Shown: positions 1 to 9,059 of the stretch, in pieces
How positions within the stretch are numbered: position 1 is the first letter of the stretch
Layout of the letters: every line of letters starts with the position of its first letter
Assembly: GCF_028201475.1 (NCBI RefSeq)
Contig: NZ_CP116384.1
Span: 806,001 to 870,000, forward strand
Direction: 5' to 3'
From: Vibrio sp. SCSIO 43137
GTDB taxonomy: Bacteria > Pseudomonadota > Gammaproteobacteria > Enterobacterales > Vibrionaceae
DNA: 64,000 nt
Translations under genes and position numbers: made by a program
The notes under the pieces: generated by a model
Told to the model about the DNA's origin: nothing
Databases searched by the model: none
Seen by the model: only the letters and a program-made list of their open reading frames with translations

Positions 1-1
1 G

Positions 2-1495
2 GCGGAACTTTATGAGTTTGAGATGCAGGATTTTCATGTCGATTACTCTATCGCCCATCCTCAGACTCAACATCTACAAATCATTATCTCATTTTATCCA
101 AGCTTTGACGGAGAAGAACTATCAGGCCGCTATAAGCGTCTTAAACCGATATGGATTGAAGATGAGTACGGACAAAAGCGTATTATCTACCGGGTAAGCG
201 CTACCCGTGATCAATATAAAATCACTACCCGTTACAGCTTTTTAGATAATCAGGGTAACCCTTTGATGTTGCATCATTCAGAAAAACTGGCTCAGGAGCT
301 AATGACCCTGCACCCTGTGATTCGCCTGCGGGATGCAAGGCGGTTTGATCGTAAAAGCATAAGTGCGAATGATGAAGTAAAGAATTCCAGAATTGAAAGG
401 AGAATCGAAAACACCTGCCGACGCTTGCTGGCTAAACCCGGCCATGTTAACAAAGGAGAAATTAAGAGCAGCCTGACCTCAATGCAGAGTCTGGTGGATC
501 ACTATTTCTCATTTAAAAATACCAGCCGTAAGAATCCGCGAAGACAACGGGACAGTCTTTTACAGACCACTACTGGCAATAACTCCGGCGGCCTTAATCA
601 GGTAATAGAAGAAACCAAAGATAACCAAACGCGGCTGCTGGTTCTTATCCTGCTTAACTCTTATCTGCAGGCGAAAGGACCCAATGAGCTTAGACGCTGC
701 GCCAGACCGATACTGATTCTGGAAGACCCGGAAGGGCGCCTTCATCCCACTCATCTTTCACGGGCGTGGAGCTTACTTCAATTGGTTCCGACCCAGAAAA
801 TACTCACCACCAACAGTGCTGATCTGCTCGCCTCTGTCCCTTTGCAATCTATTCGCCGACTGGTGCGTAAACCGGACAGAACCATTGCTAAGTCCATTCC
901 GGCAAAGTTATTGAGTAAGGATGAGGTTCGCCGCGTTGGTTTTCATATCCGTTTCCACCGCTCCAGTGCGCTGTTTGCCCGCTGCTGGTTGCTGGTAGAA
1001 GGTGAAACCGAAGTCTGGCTGTTTAACGAACTGGCTAAACTGTGTGGCTATAACCTTGCCTCCGAAGGGGTGCAGATAATTGAGTTTGCCCAATCCGGCC
1101 TTAAATCTTTGATAAAGGTGGCCAAAGCGTACGAAATTGACTGGCATGTCGTTACTGACGGTGATACCGCCGGCAAAAAATACGCCGCAACGGTGCGCTC
1201 TCAGTTGGGGAGAGACGGCGATAAGCACAGGCTCACCGAGTTGCCTGATAAAGATATAGAGCACTTCCTTTATGCCCATGGTTTTGAGCAGTTCTTTAAG
1301 GAACTGGTGAAGATCCCGCAGGATCATCCTATTCCGGCCAAGAAGGTTATCGTAAAAGCTCTTAAGAAATTTGCTAAACCTGACTTAGCGCTGGCCATTG
1401 TCTCTTACTGTGAGGAGAGAGGACCGGAGTCAGTACCAGTGTTGATTCGCTGGACACTAAAAAGAGTGATAACCATGGCAAATGGTAATACTTAA
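2..1495 (+). CDS. ybjD: OLD-family ATP-dependent nuclease, YbjD/DUF2813-like (5' end outside window)
   Basis: The reading frame is open to the left edge, so the N-terminus with the Walker A part of the ATPase is missing and the ATG at 23 is probably internal. What remains has the late part of an OLD/ABC-type ATPase (LILEDPEGRLHPTHLS, then TTNSADLLASVP near the H-loop region) and a C-terminal TOPRIM nuclease domain: the acidic motif LLVEGETE about residue 325 and the DGDTAG motif about residue 378. This is the YbjD (DUF2813) layout; family members are about 550 residues, against roughly 490 here. OLD proteins are predicted ATP-powered DNA nucleases; the cellular role of YbjD is not settled. 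The assignment is by motif, order and length. Confidence 0.8.
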   Translation, partial: AELYEFEMQDFHVDYSIAHPQTQHLQIIISFYPSFDGEELSGRYKRLKPIWIEDEYGQKRIIYRVSATRDQYKITTRYSFLDNQGNPLMLHHSEKLAQELMTLHPVIRLRDARRFDRKSISANDEVKNSRIERRIENTCRRLLAKPGHVNKGEIKSSLTSMQSLVDHYFSFKNTSRKNPRRQRDSLLQTTTGNNSGGLNQVIEETKDNQTRLLVLILLNSYLQAKGPNELRRCARPILILEDPEGRLHPTHLSRAWSLLQLVPTQKILTTNSADLLASVPLQSIRRLVRKPDRTIAKSIPAKLLSKDEVRRVGFHIRFHRSSALFARCWLLVEGETEVWLFNELAKLCGYNLASEGVQIIEFAQSGLKSLIKVAKAYEIDWHVVTDGDTAGKKYAATVRSQLGRDGDKHRLTELPDKDIEHFLYAHGFEQFFKELVKIPQDHPIPAKKVIVKALKKFAKPDLALAIVSYCEERGPESVPVLIRWTLKRVITMANGNT

Positions 1496-1546
1496 ACGGT
1501 TATTACCCTTTAAGTTAAAATAACAGCTCCGGGAAAAAACGGAGGC

Positions 1547-1575
1547 AAAAAAAAAGCATGCCAGCCGGCATGCTT
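1547..1575 (-). terminator. Intrinsic terminator of the DUF1097 gene
   Basis: Read on the minus strand, a 9-bp perfect stem (AAGCATGCC with GGCATGCTT, 4-nt loop) is followed by a run of nine T. It lies about 65 bases beyond the DUF1097 stop codon and between convergent genes. Confidence 0.8.
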
Positions 1576-1641
1576 CACTATCAAATAATCTGATAACAAA
1601 ACGGGATACTTCAAATGCGAACTGCTAACAAGCAGATCAAA

Positions 1642-2136
1642 TTAATTTGTTACTTGGCCTGAACCTTCAATCTCTTGCTTTGGGCTTTTATCTAATGCCT
1701 CTTTAAGAGCAATACCAGAAGCTTTCATCAGGTAGCCGAATACACCACCCAACAGAATAGAAGGAACAACTAACATCCACTCGCCATTGGCAGCAAACGT
1801 CGCGCAACAGCCAATAAAAGTGCCTGGAATATAAGCTAACCAACTCTTGTTGGCCTGAATACACATAAAGAAGGCAACAATAGCCGTTACCACATAACCG
1901 ATAATCTCGATATTGATTAAGGTCGACAGCTGGATAATAACCATGGCCCAGAATACGCCGGACATATTGGTGATCAGACTTGAGGCCAGTCCCTTAAGAC
2001 CGTCCTTCGGAGAAGCGAAATAACTGGTACAGCCTAAAAAGCCTGCCCATGTAATTAAACCCAGAGAAATTGATAGCCATCCCCAGATACCTGAAAGAAT
2101 GCCTGTTGTAATAGAAATTGCTAACAAGACGTTCAT
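1642..2136 (-). CDS. DUF1097 inner membrane protein, YcdZ-like
   Basis: Hydrophobic protein of about 164 residues with four to five predicted membrane segments and a conserved N-terminal block (MNVLLAISITTGILSGIWGW) that I recognise from the DUF1097/YcdZ family. An ATG at 2148 is also in frame, but it has no ribosome-binding site; the ATG at 2136 has GGTGG five bases upstream and fits the usual start of the family. Function is unknown. The gene is followed by its own terminator, and a CRP-like site lies upstream, so it looks monocistronic. The neighbouring LysR gene is on the same strand but about 160 bases further upstream. Confidence 0.75.
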   Translation of the reverse strand: MNVLLAISITTGILSGIWGWLSISLGLITWAGFLGCTSYFASPKDGLKGLASSLITNMSGVFWAMVIIQLSTLINIEIIGYVVTAIVAFFMCIQANKSWLAYIPGTFIGCCATFAANGEWMLVVPSILLGGVFGYLMKASGIALKEALDKSPKQEIEGSGQVTN

Positions 2137-2201
2137 AAGCACCACCATGTCACACGTGCGTTAAACAAGGCGGTAGTTTAATGATGAACGACTAATATTG
2201 G

Positions 2202-2217
2202 AGTGACATAGATCACT
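2202..2217. promoter_or_regulatory. Candidate CRP/FNR-family site upstream of DUF1097
   Basis: AGTGACATAGATCACT has a perfect GTGA-N6-TCAC core, the CRP half-site arrangement, 66 bases before the DUF1097 start. FNR sites share part of this pattern, so CRP and FNR cannot be told apart by eye. Confidence 0.5.
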
Positions 2218-2294
2218 TTTGTGAATGTATATAAAATTACATTTCACTGTTTTTGTGACGCAAGCGGTTAATCAACAGATTCAGGTAATATAAC

Positions 2295-3200
2295 TCAAAA
2301 TACGCTAGGCTGGCCCTGCATCATTCTCTGCCCTTCCCTCTTTATACAGTCCGCCAATGGATTTTCCGCCATATCAGCACGCCATATAAAAGAGAGAGTG
2401 CGTTCCATTTTCAGTTCCGGCACATTTAGGGCAACCAGTTTACCGCTCTCTATATATCTGGCGACATCCAGATAAGGCAGACAGGTAAGGTATGAACCGT
2501 TTGCCACCATACTTCTCAATACAGGCACGTGCTCGTACTCACGCCACACATCCAGATCAGAAATAAGATGATGAATAGAGCTATCAAAAATCTTGCGGGT
2601 ACCGGATCCTATCTCGCGCAGAACCCATTTTGCCTGTTCAAGTTGTGCCAGACTAACGGATTCACTCTTGGCAAACGGATGGTGTGCCGCTACCACAACC
2701 GTCAGATGATCCCGGCACCACACTTCCTGATGTATTCGGCTGTCGTCACAGCGCCCTTCAATAATGCCTAAGTCGTAATGGTAGTTAAGAACAGAATCGA
2801 TCACCCCTTTGGTACTTTGCACACCAAGGTTGATTCTTATTTCCGGAAAATCGTTATCAATGGTACTGATAAGGTCAGGGACAAGGTGTTCTGCCGGTGT
2901 CTGGCTGGCACCTAAACGAATCTCGCCGCTGATAAGGTGTTGCTCTACAAAGCCCAGTTCAATCTGCTGAGCGTCCTGCAACAGGCGCTTGGCCTTAGGA
3001 CGAAGCCAGACGCCCCAGTGGGTTAACGCCATTCTCTTCCCCTGACGTTCAAACAGAGGTCTTCCCAGCATCTTTTCCAGCTGGGCAAGAGACATACTGG
3101 TGGCTGACTGAGTTAACGAGAGTTTTTCCGCTGCCAGACTTACGCTTCCGCTGTCGGCCACAGCTTCAAATACGGTGAGTTGTTTAAGTGAATAACGCAT
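2295..3200 (-). CDS. LysR-family transcriptional regulator, YeiE-like
   Basis: About 301 residues. The N-terminal winged helix (LKQLTVFEAVADSGSVSLAA, then LSLTQSATSMSLAQLEKMLG) is followed by a LysR substrate domain carrying WVLREIGSGTR and LGIIEGRCDD, both features of the YeiE/CysB-like branch. The ATG at 3200 is chosen over one at 3248 because AGGAAGTG stands just before it and the family starts at this point. It is divergent from the FocA-CBS gene, the classic arrangement in which a LysR protein controls its neighbour and itself; an inverted repeat of LysR-box form lies between them. Ligand unknown. Confidence 0.87.
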   Translation of the reverse strand: MRYSLKQLTVFEAVADSGSVSLAAEKLSLTQSATSMSLAQLEKMLGRPLFERQGKRMALTHWGVWLRPKAKRLLQDAQQIELGFVEQHLISGEIRLGASQTPAEHLVPDLISTIDNDFPEIRINLGVQSTKGVIDSVLNYHYDLGIIEGRCDDSRIHQEVWCRDHLTVVVAAHHPFAKSESVSLAQLEQAKWVLREIGSGTRKIFDSSIHHLISDLDVWREYEHVPVLRSMVANGSYLTCLPYLDVARYIESGKLVALNVPELKMERTLSFIWRADMAENPLADCIKREGQRMMQGQPSVF

Positions 3201-3254
3201 AAAGACACTTCCTTGCTGCAAGATAAGCATATTGTTACATACCGACATTTGTCA

Positions 3255-3271
3255 TATCAAACTATTTGATA
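3255..3271. promoter_or_regulatory. Candidate LysR box between the divergent LysR and FocA-CBS genes
   Basis: TATCAAACTATTTGATA is a perfect 7-bp inverted repeat with a 3-base centre and contains ATC-N9-GAT, a common LysR-type recognition form. It lies about 55 bases upstream of the LysR start. Binding is inferred from form and place only. Confidence 0.5.
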
Positions 3272-3374
3272 GATCTTTTAAATATTATCAATTTTACCTC
3301 TCCATCTTCTCACCCTTAAGCTGATTACCAAGCCGGCGAACAGTTTGCCGGGATCAGAAACCTAAGGAGACTCA

Positions 3375-3428
3375 ATGACACACACACCGCAACTATGCAG
3401 ACATAACAAGCTTACTTCAGGAGGGTAA
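3375..3428 (+). CDS. Short upstream ORF (17 codons) leading into FocA-CBS
   Basis: ATG at 3375 is preceded by AAGGAG at five bases. The frame encodes MTHTPQLCRHNKLTSGG and stops with TAA at 3426, six bases before the FocA-CBS start at 3434. Its last codons (GGA GGG) form the AGGAGGG ribosome-binding site of the next gene, so translating this ORF would cover or expose that site. This suggests translational coupling or a leader peptide; whether the peptide is made is not known. Confidence 0.45.
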   Translation: MTHTPQLCRHNKLTSGG

Positions 3429-3433
3429 ATATT

Positions 3434-4855
3434 ATGTTTTCACCTTCAGAGATGATGGAGCAGGCTGAAAAGTTTGCCGTTAAAAAGGCGACCAAAAGCC
3501 CCGGCACTGTTCTTTCTCTCGCAGTGATGGCCGGGATTTTCATCGGGCTGGCTTTTCTGTTCTATATAACAGCGACGACCGGAAGCAGCGGCAGTTGGGG
3601 AGCAAACCGTGTACTTGGCGGACTTGCCTTTAGTATGGGGCTGATCCTTATCGTACTCTGCGGAGCCGAGCTCTTTACCAGCTCAGTACTGACCAGTATC
3701 AGCTGGGCCAACAAAGAGATTAGCTTCTCAGCTATGGTTAAGCGATGGGCACTTGTCTATGCCGGTAACTTTGTCGGTGCTCTGTTGCTGTTAACACTGG
3801 TTACCCTTGCAGGCCTGTATCAGCTCGACAACGGTCAGTGGGGTCTGAATGCCCTGCTTATTGCCCAGCACAAACTGCACCACACACCGGTACAAGCAGT
3901 CTCCCTCGGAATTTTGTGTAACTTGCTGGTCTGCCTTGCTATCTGGCTCACTTTCAGTAGCAGTAATGCCCTGACCAAAGCATTTTTGGTGATGTTACCT
4001 GTGGCTATGTTTGTCAGCAGCGGTTTTGAACACTGTGTTGCCAACATGTTTATGGTGCCGCTGGGCATCGTAATTCAGTCAACGGCACCTGATGCCTTCT
4101 GGGCTCAGATTGGCAGTACGCCTGCGCAGTTTAGTGACCTTAGTGTTTCTCACTTTATCAGCGCAAACCTTGTTCCGGTAACCATAGGCAACATTATCGG
4201 CGGAGCCATTTTAGTCGGTCTGACCAACTGGTTTATCTACCGTAAGCCAACTCTGAAAATCACTCAAATAAGCCAGATATCTTCACAACAACTTACTTCG
4301 TCAGTTAAGGAACTCACCATGAACACCCATTTAAATGCCCAACAGATTATGAACGCCAACCCAGTGACATTAACCGCTGATATGCCGGTAGAAGCCGCTA
4401 TAGATACACTAACTCAGCACAAAATTGACGGAGCCCCTGTGGTGACACAGTTTGGTCAGCTAATCGGCTTTTTCTCTGTGCACAATGTAATGGTTGATCT
4501 TTGGTGCAACGATTATCTTCCGCCTGCCACTCAGTTAGTTGGTGAACTGATGAGCCGCGATGTTACTGCCATCAATAGCGAAGAGTCATTGGTGAATATT
4601 GTCGAGTTTATGTCCATAGACAAAGATCAAATCTATCCAACTACTTCTATGGGGATCGCCACTCAACTAACCAGCCTTTCTCTGGAGGAGAGAGCTAAAA
4701 ATGCCAGGGTTACCCGCCCTAATATTCTTCCGGTGATCCGTAATGAGCAACTTGTCGGCGTAGTGTCCCGTCAGGAAGTGATCGGGGCCTTACGTTCTAT
4801 ATATGGCGAGAGCAGCTATCAGCAACAATCAGAAACAGAACTCGCTACCGCATAA
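3434..4855 (+). CDS. Formate/nitrite channel (FocA/NirC family) fused to two CBS domains
   Basis: 473 residues. Residues about 1-275 form a FocA/NirC-type six-helix channel (KSPGTVLSLAVMAGIFIGLA, and the GFEHCVANMFMVP motif typical of the family); residues about 295-460 hold a pair of CBS repeats (IMNANPVTLTADMPVEAAID and LMSRDVTAINSEESLVNIV). FocA alone is about 285 residues, so the cytoplasmic half is an added module. CBS pairs usually bind adenine nucleotides, which would allow gating by energy state; this is inference. The anion carried, formate or nitrite, cannot be fixed from sequence. Strong ribosome-binding site AGGAGGG; a terminator follows. Confidence 0.85.
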   Translation: MFSPSEMMEQAEKFAVKKATKSPGTVLSLAVMAGIFIGLAFLFYITATTGSSGSWGANRVLGGLAFSMGLILIVLCGAELFTSSVLTSISWANKEISFSAMVKRWALVYAGNFVGALLLLTLVTLAGLYQLDNGQWGLNALLIAQHKLHHTPVQAVSLGILCNLLVCLAIWLTFSSSNALTKAFLVMLPVAMFVSSGFEHCVANMFMVPLGIVIQSTAPDAFWAQIGSTPAQFSDLSVSHFISANLVPVTIGNIIGGAILVGLTNWFIYRKPTLKITQISQISSQQLTSSVKELTMNTHLNAQQIMNANPVTLTADMPVEAAIDTLTQHKIDGAPVVTQFGQLIGFFSVHNVMVDLWCNDYLPPATQLVGELMSRDVTAINSEESLVNIVEFMSIDKDQIYPTTSMGIATQLTSLSLEERAKNARVTRPNILPVIRNEQLVGVVSRQEVIGALRSIYGESSYQQQSETELATA

Positions 4856-4870
4856 AATTAGCAGAAACGA

Positions 4871-4898
4871 AAAAGGTGCCAACTAAAGTGGCACCTTT
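4871..4898. terminator. Bidirectional terminator between FocA-CBS and yceI
   Basis: A 10-bp perfect stem (AAAGGTGCCA / TGGCACCTTT, 7-nt loop) between two convergent genes, with A-rich and T-rich flanks that suit both directions. Confidence 0.75.
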
Positions 4899-4924
4899 AC
4901 TGTGTCTATGTTTCAACGTACAAC

Positions 4925-5494
4925 TTATTTACGCACGCCTTCAATAATCAATTCCATATCAACACTTGATATCGCTCCCATAGCTTTCATACCAAAGTCT
5001 TTAAGCTGCAGGGTTGTTGTGCCAACAAAACCAACGCGGTAACCACCCCAAGGGTCTTTGCCTTCACCGATAAACTTAGCATCGATAACGACTGGCTTGG
5101 TTTTACCGTATAGAGTCAGGTCACCAGCTACATCGATATTGCCGTTACCTTTATCCGTGATTTTAGTACTGACAAACTTAGCGTCAGGATACTTACCGGC
5201 GTCGATGAAATCAGCACTACGTAGGTGCTTATCACGCTCAGCGTGGTTAGTATCAATGCTTGTGGTATCAATAAAAACATTTACTTTAGATGAGCCAATG
5301 TCATTAGCATCATATGAGAAATCACCAGAAAACTTGTTAAAACGGCCTTTAATAAAGCTGTAACCCAAATGGCTGGCATTAAAGTTAATTGACGCGTGCG
5401 CACCTTTTGTATCGATCACGTAATCTGCTGCGTTAACGCTTAATGGCATTGCTACTGCTAATGCTAGTCCCATAGTTAAAAGTTGTTTTTTCAT
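4925..5494 (-). CDS. yceI: YceI-family periplasmic protein
   Basis: 189 residues with a clear Sec signal peptide ([22 protein letters not shown], cleavage after NAA) and the YceI lipocalin-like fold: [15 protein letters not shown] at the mature N-terminus and [16 protein letters not shown] in the middle. YceI proteins are periplasmic and bind isoprenoid or similar lipophilic molecules. It overlaps the cytochrome b561 gene by four bases (ATGA), as in the E. coli yceJ-yceI pair, so both are translated from one message. Length is normal for the family. Confidence 0.92.
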   Translation of the reverse strand: MKKQLLTMGLALAVAMPLSVNAADYVIDTKGAHASINFNASHLGYSFIKGRFNKFSGDFSYDANDIGSSKVNVFIDTTSIDTNHAERDKHLRSADFIDAGKYPDAKFVSTKITDKGNGNIDVAGDLTLYGKTKPVVIDAKFIGEGKDPWGGYRVGFVGTTTLQLKDFGMKAMGAISSVDMELIIEGVRK

Positions 5495-6030
5495 TTAATC
5501 GCTCCTGTCATTTTTCGTAGCGTGTCATCTTTATCAACAAAGTGATGTTTAAGCGCTGCAAGCGCATGAACCACTGCCAATCCAATCAATATAAATGCAG
5601 TGTAGTAGTGAACCTGACCTGCAATAACCGACTGATCAGCAAATAACTCACCGGCAGAAGGCACTACAAACCAATTGAAAACTTCTATACCCCGACCGTC
5701 GGAGGTAGAAATCAGATAGCCGGAAATAAACAGAACGAAAAACAGAAGATACATAACATGATGTACCGCTTTGGCTGCTATGATCTCAAGGGGCTTCCCT
5801 TCGATTTTTGGTGACGCTGTCACCAGCTTCCATGCTAAACGGAACAGAGTTACTCCGGCCAGAACTAAGCCAACGGATTTATGCCAGTGAGGTGCCACCT
5901 GATACCAGGAGCTGTAGTAAGTAAGCTCCATCATCCATAAACCGAGGGCAAACATGCCGATGATAACAATGGCAGAAACCCAGTGAAGTACTCTTGAGGT
6001 GAAATTATATTGTTTGACGACCTGTTCCAT
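5491..6030 (-). CDS. yceJ: Cytochrome b561-family protein, YceJ-like
   Basis: About 179 residues, four membrane helices, with His residues placed as haem ligands for a b561-type diheme cytochrome (VLHWVSAIV in helix 1, HWHKSVGL in helix 2, [27 protein letters not shown]). Such proteins move electrons between the quinone pool and a periplasmic partner. The ATG at 6030 is preferred to one at 6036 because AGAG stands six bases before it; the other cannot be excluded. It is coupled by a 4-base overlap to yceI. The physiological partner is not known. Confidence 0.88.
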   Translation of the reverse strand: MEQVVKQYNFTSRVLHWVSAIVIIGMFALGLWMMELTYYSSWYQVAPHWHKSVGLVLAGVTLFRLAWKLVTASPKIEGKPLEIIAAKAVHHVMYLLFFVLFISGYLISTSDGRGIEVFNWFVVPSAGELFADQSVIAGQVHYYTAFILIGLAVVHALAALKHHFVDKDDTLRKMTGAIK

Positions 6031-6211
6031 ACACATCTCTGACTATTACTGAAAACATCCGGACTAAGCCCAAATGCGAATAAATCTCTTTTCAAATAGT
6101 ATTGAGCATGTATAGGTGAAGAAAAAGCGATTAAATTTGCTTAAAAACATCAATTTATTTGATGTTTTCATTTACGTTTATTTACAAATAGATAGGAAAC
6201 CTATTTCTAGA

Positions 6212-6460
6212 TTAGAGGTCGGTTTCCTGCTCAATCTGATATAACTCATCAGAAATATCCAACATTTTTCGTTCCATAACCGTTTGTGCATCCCTTACTC
6301 CCTGATTGTAGTAAACCGCGCCAAACTTGTTACTTATAAAGTCCAGCAAGAAATCTGCATCGAACTGACCTAAATCGAAATCAAGCTCCTGTTCAAAATA
6401 GTTTTGTAACTCCTGCACCATCTTCTGTTTCTGAGCAGCAGTAAAAGTAATATCGGACAT
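6212..6460 (-). CDS. DUF2164 family protein
   Basis: 82 residues, acidic, soluble. The pattern (FTAAQKQKMVQELQNYFEQE near the start, then DFISNKFGAVYYNQGVRDA) is that of DUF2164, a small family of unknown function. Upstream of the ATG lies AAGGAAAA. It stands alone, divergent from msrP, with an 85-base shared promoter region. Confidence 0.8.
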   Translation of the reverse strand: MSDITFTAAQKQKMVQELQNYFEQELDFDLGQFDADFLLDFISNKFGAVYYNQGVRDAQTVMERKMLDISDELYQIEQETDL

Positions 6461-6545
6461 AAGTTTTCCTTAGTAAAAATAATCGACTGAAATTTCTGAT
6501 CAGTTTAACGGGTCTGTAAAGCAAAGGAATAAATAAGGAAGTAAT

Positions 6546-7559
6546 ATGCTGATAAAGTCACCCAAAAGCTGGCAGTTAAAAGAGAGTCAATCCACCTCAG
6601 AGTCTGTCTATCATCAACGACGAGATGTACTAAAGAAACTTGGCTTGGTTGCAGCAACAGCGCCTGTCGCTAACCCGGCAACGGCCGGTATTTTTGATTT
6701 TTTCAGCAAGGCAGAGCCCGAAATTGCTGACAAACGTTCACCGTTAAACTTTGTTACTTCGCCCTATTCAGATCATTCCCTGACGCTGACGCCTGAGAAA
6801 AAGATACTCACCTATAACAACTTCTATGAATTTGGCACTTCTAAAAATCAGCCAGCGGAAAATGCGCAGAACTTTAAAACCGATCCATGGAGTGTTGAGA
6901 TCAGCGGAGAAGTACATAAGCCGACAACCATTGATTTCGCAGATATCATCAAAAAATTTGATATAGAAGACAGAATCTACCGTTTCAGATGTGTTGAAGC
7001 TTGGTCAATGAACGTACCCTGGCTTGGCTTTCCCCTCAGTAAACTGATCGAACTGGCCAATCCGAAAGGAAGCGCCCAGTATGTGGCAATGCAAACTTTG
7101 TATGATCCGGAACGTATGCCGGGTCAGAAAGACAGGCGTATTGGCGGTGGTATTGAGTACCCTTATGTTGAAGGGCTTACCATGGCTGAAGCTATGCACC
7201 CTCTGACGCTTGTGGCTGTCGGCCTGTACGGGAAAACGTTAGCCCCGCAGAATGGTGCTCCTCTCAGACTGGTTGTGCCATGGAAATATGGGTTTAAGAG
7301 CATTAAATCCATTGTGAAAATTAGATTGATGGAGTATCAGCCGAACACCACATGGAACAAACTGGCTGCCAACGAGTATGGCTTTTATGCCAACGTTAAC
7401 CCTCAGGTTGATCACCCCCGCTGGAGTCAGGCTTCTGAACGGTTTATCGGCAGTGGAAACCTGCTTAGTACTACCCGTCAGGATACTCTGATGTTTAATG
7501 GCTACGGCGACGAAGTCGCGTCTCTTTATAGTGGCCTTGATTTAACACGGAACTACTAA
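6546..7559 (+). CDS. msrP: Protein-methionine-sulfoxide reductase catalytic subunit MsrP
   Basis: 337 residues. A twin-arginine signal ([18 protein letters not shown], residues about 25-43) sends the folded molybdoenzyme to the periplasm. The sulfite-oxidase-type fold carries the molybdenum-ligand Cys in [17 protein letters not shown] and the cofactor-binding stretch [20 protein letters not shown]. MsrP reduces methionine sulfoxide in periplasmic proteins damaged by oxidants such as hypochlorite, taking electrons from MsrQ. It overlaps msrQ by one base. AAGGAAG ribosome-binding site before the ATG. Length matches the family. Confidence 0.96.
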   Translation: MLIKSPKSWQLKESQSTSESVYHQRRDVLKKLGLVAATAPVANPATAGIFDFFSKAEPEIADKRSPLNFVTSPYSDHSLTLTPEKKILTYNNFYEFGTSKNQPAENAQNFKTDPWSVEISGEVHKPTTIDFADIIKKFDIEDRIYRFRCVEAWSMNVPWLGFPLSKLIELANPKGSAQYVAMQTLYDPERMPGQKDRRIGGGIEYPYVEGLTMAEAMHPLTLVAVGLYGKTLAPQNGAPLRLVVPWKYGFKSIKSIVKIRLMEYQPNTTWNKLAANEYGFYANVNPQVDHPRWSQASERFIGSGNLLSTTRQDTLMFNGYGDEVASLYSGLDLTRNY

Positions 7560-8158
7560 TGAAACCGGGTAAAAAGAGCATCTGGCTGATCAAACTGGTT
7601 CTGCACCTCTGTTCGCTTATTCCGTTGGCATGGCTGGTAATTGCTACGGTAAACGGTCATCTGGGGGCAGATCCTGTTGAACAAATCACTCATTTCACCG
7701 GTAAGGGTATTTTGCATACTCTGTTTGCCAGTTTGATGATTACCCCCCTTGCAAGGTGGTTTAAGCTCGGTTTCCTGTACCACTTCCGCCGGTTGCTGGG
7801 GCTATATAGCTTTTTCTGGGCAACTCTGCATATGCTGGCCTATTTCTGGTTTGATCTGGCATGGGAATTCAACCTAATCATCGGTGAAATCACCAGCAGA
7901 AACTATTTAGTACTCGGTATGCTGTGCTGGATTCTATTGTTATTTCTGTCACTTACCTCAACTAAGGGCATGCGTTCACGCCTTGGCACAGGCTGGCAAA
8001 AGTTGCATAATTGGGTCTATGTCGCAGCCATAATCGGTCCGATACACTATTATTGGTCGGTTAAATCCGCTGTGACGGAACCATCAGTCTATATCTTACT
8101 CGCCTGCCTGTTACTGCTGGCCAGAAAAGATAAAATCCGTCGCTGGCTGGTGAGTTAA
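7559..8158 (+). CDS. msrQ: Haem-binding membrane subunit MsrQ
   Basis: 199 residues with five to six membrane helices of the ferric-reductase-like fold and conserved His in LYHFRRLLGLYSFFWATLHML and in WQKLHNWVYVAAIIGPIHYYW. It accepts electrons from the quinone pool or a flavin reductase and passes them to MsrP. The start codon overlaps the msrP stop (TAATG), so the two are translationally coupled. Length normal. Confidence 0.95.
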   Translation: MKPGKKSIWLIKLVLHLCSLIPLAWLVIATVNGHLGADPVEQITHFTGKGILHTLFASLMITPLARWFKLGFLYHFRRLLGLYSFFWATLHMLAYFWFDLAWEFNLIIGEITSRNYLVLGMLCWILLLFLSLTSTKGMRSRLGTGWQKLHNWVYVAAIIGPIHYYWSVKSAVTEPSVYILLACLLLLARKDKIRRWLVS

Positions 8159-8201
8159 TGTAAAGAATGAAGAGGTGTTCTCTTCGTTACAGGAGAGACC
8201 C

Positions 8202-8840
8202 TTGTTAAAAGATCTGGTTATTCAGTCTATTCACGACTTTCAGAAAGACTGCCTCAAGCTGTGCGAAAACCACTACCCTACGGTTCATAACCGTGGGATG
8301 AGTGAGCATCATCTGGGAAGAGCGTTTGCAAGACGAATGGCCAGTACCCTTGACCGCTTTAATCAGCCAAACCAGTTTGAAGCCATCGATACAGTGGTTT
8401 CTCCGGAGCATCCCCATCACTACCGGATCGCTTCCGGTCTCGGCACCGTCTGGGTGATTACCCATCACCTCAGCAGCGCCACATCTAAATGCAAAAATAA
8501 ACTGCTTTGTGATATCAGTGAATGGCAGGCCGAGTATGGCTATGCCATACAACCCAATGATCTTCTGGTGCTGTTAAGCGACCACTGGATTTCCCGCAGC
8601 AAACATAGCCGTGAACTTCTTGACTGGTGGATGGGCGAACTTCCCGACGATATCAATGAATATAGTCAGCAGGGAATATCCCTCTATCAAAGCCAGTCAA
8701 AATTGGTTAATGATTTGGATAACTACTTTCAGATCTCGCCCTGTTATTTACGTTTCGGTCATCCGTTAGTTCGCTCCAGTGATCAACAACTGGTCAGAAA
8801 ATATATACAACTCTATGCTATTTTGGAGTGGCAGAGGTAG
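8202..8840 (+). CDS. Conserved hypothetical protein downstream of msrPQ
   Basis: About 212 residues, soluble, no signal peptide or membrane helix. I do not recognise the family. It is rich in aromatic and His residues (SEHHLGRAFARRM, PEHPHHYRIASGLG, SDHWISRSKHSRELLDWWMG). A TTG at 8202 is taken as start because CAGGAGAG precedes it at good distance; a GTG at 8175 in the same frame has only an abutting AGAGG. It lies 43 bases after msrQ on the same strand, so it may share that message, but nothing in it points to methionine repair. Confidence 0.7.
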   Translation: MLKDLVIQSIHDFQKDCLKLCENHYPTVHNRGMSEHHLGRAFARRMASTLDRFNQPNQFEAIDTVVSPEHPHHYRIASGLGTVWVITHHLSSATSKCKNKLLCDISEWQAEYGYAIQPNDLLVLLSDHWISRSKHSRELLDWWMGELPDDINEYSQQGISLYQSQSKLVNDLDNYFQISPCYLRFGHPLVRSSDQQLVRKYIQLYAILEWQR

Positions 8841-8974
8841 GAGTTACATACGGTTAATTGTTGAAAATACAAGCATTATCAGCGATTAATTATGCGAAAA
8901 CCGTACCGCAATAGCATTTTCAGTTTTATCAATTGACAACACTTTAAGCTTCACCAAGAATGGCTCAGTTTATT

Positions 8975-8990
8975 TTCAGTCCGGACTGAA
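8975..8990. promoter_or_regulatory. 16-bp palindrome upstream of the EAL gene (candidate operator)
   Basis: TTCAGTCCGGACTGAA is a perfect palindrome 70 bases before the EAL start. A second, imperfect copy (CTTTCCGGACTAAA) follows at 8991-9004, giving two TCCGGACT units. The arrangement suits a dimeric repressor or activator. I do not know the protein. Confidence 0.5.
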
Positions 8991-9059
8991 CTTTCCGGAC
9001 TAAATACGATCGAAGCTAAACCACTTACGTAAAACTACACGCTCGGAACGTCCGTTTAT

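Noticed and set aside
908..1327. 139-codon open frame opposite the YbjD-like gene
   Set aside because: Lies wholly inside the nuclease gene in another frame and resembles no protein; a shadow.
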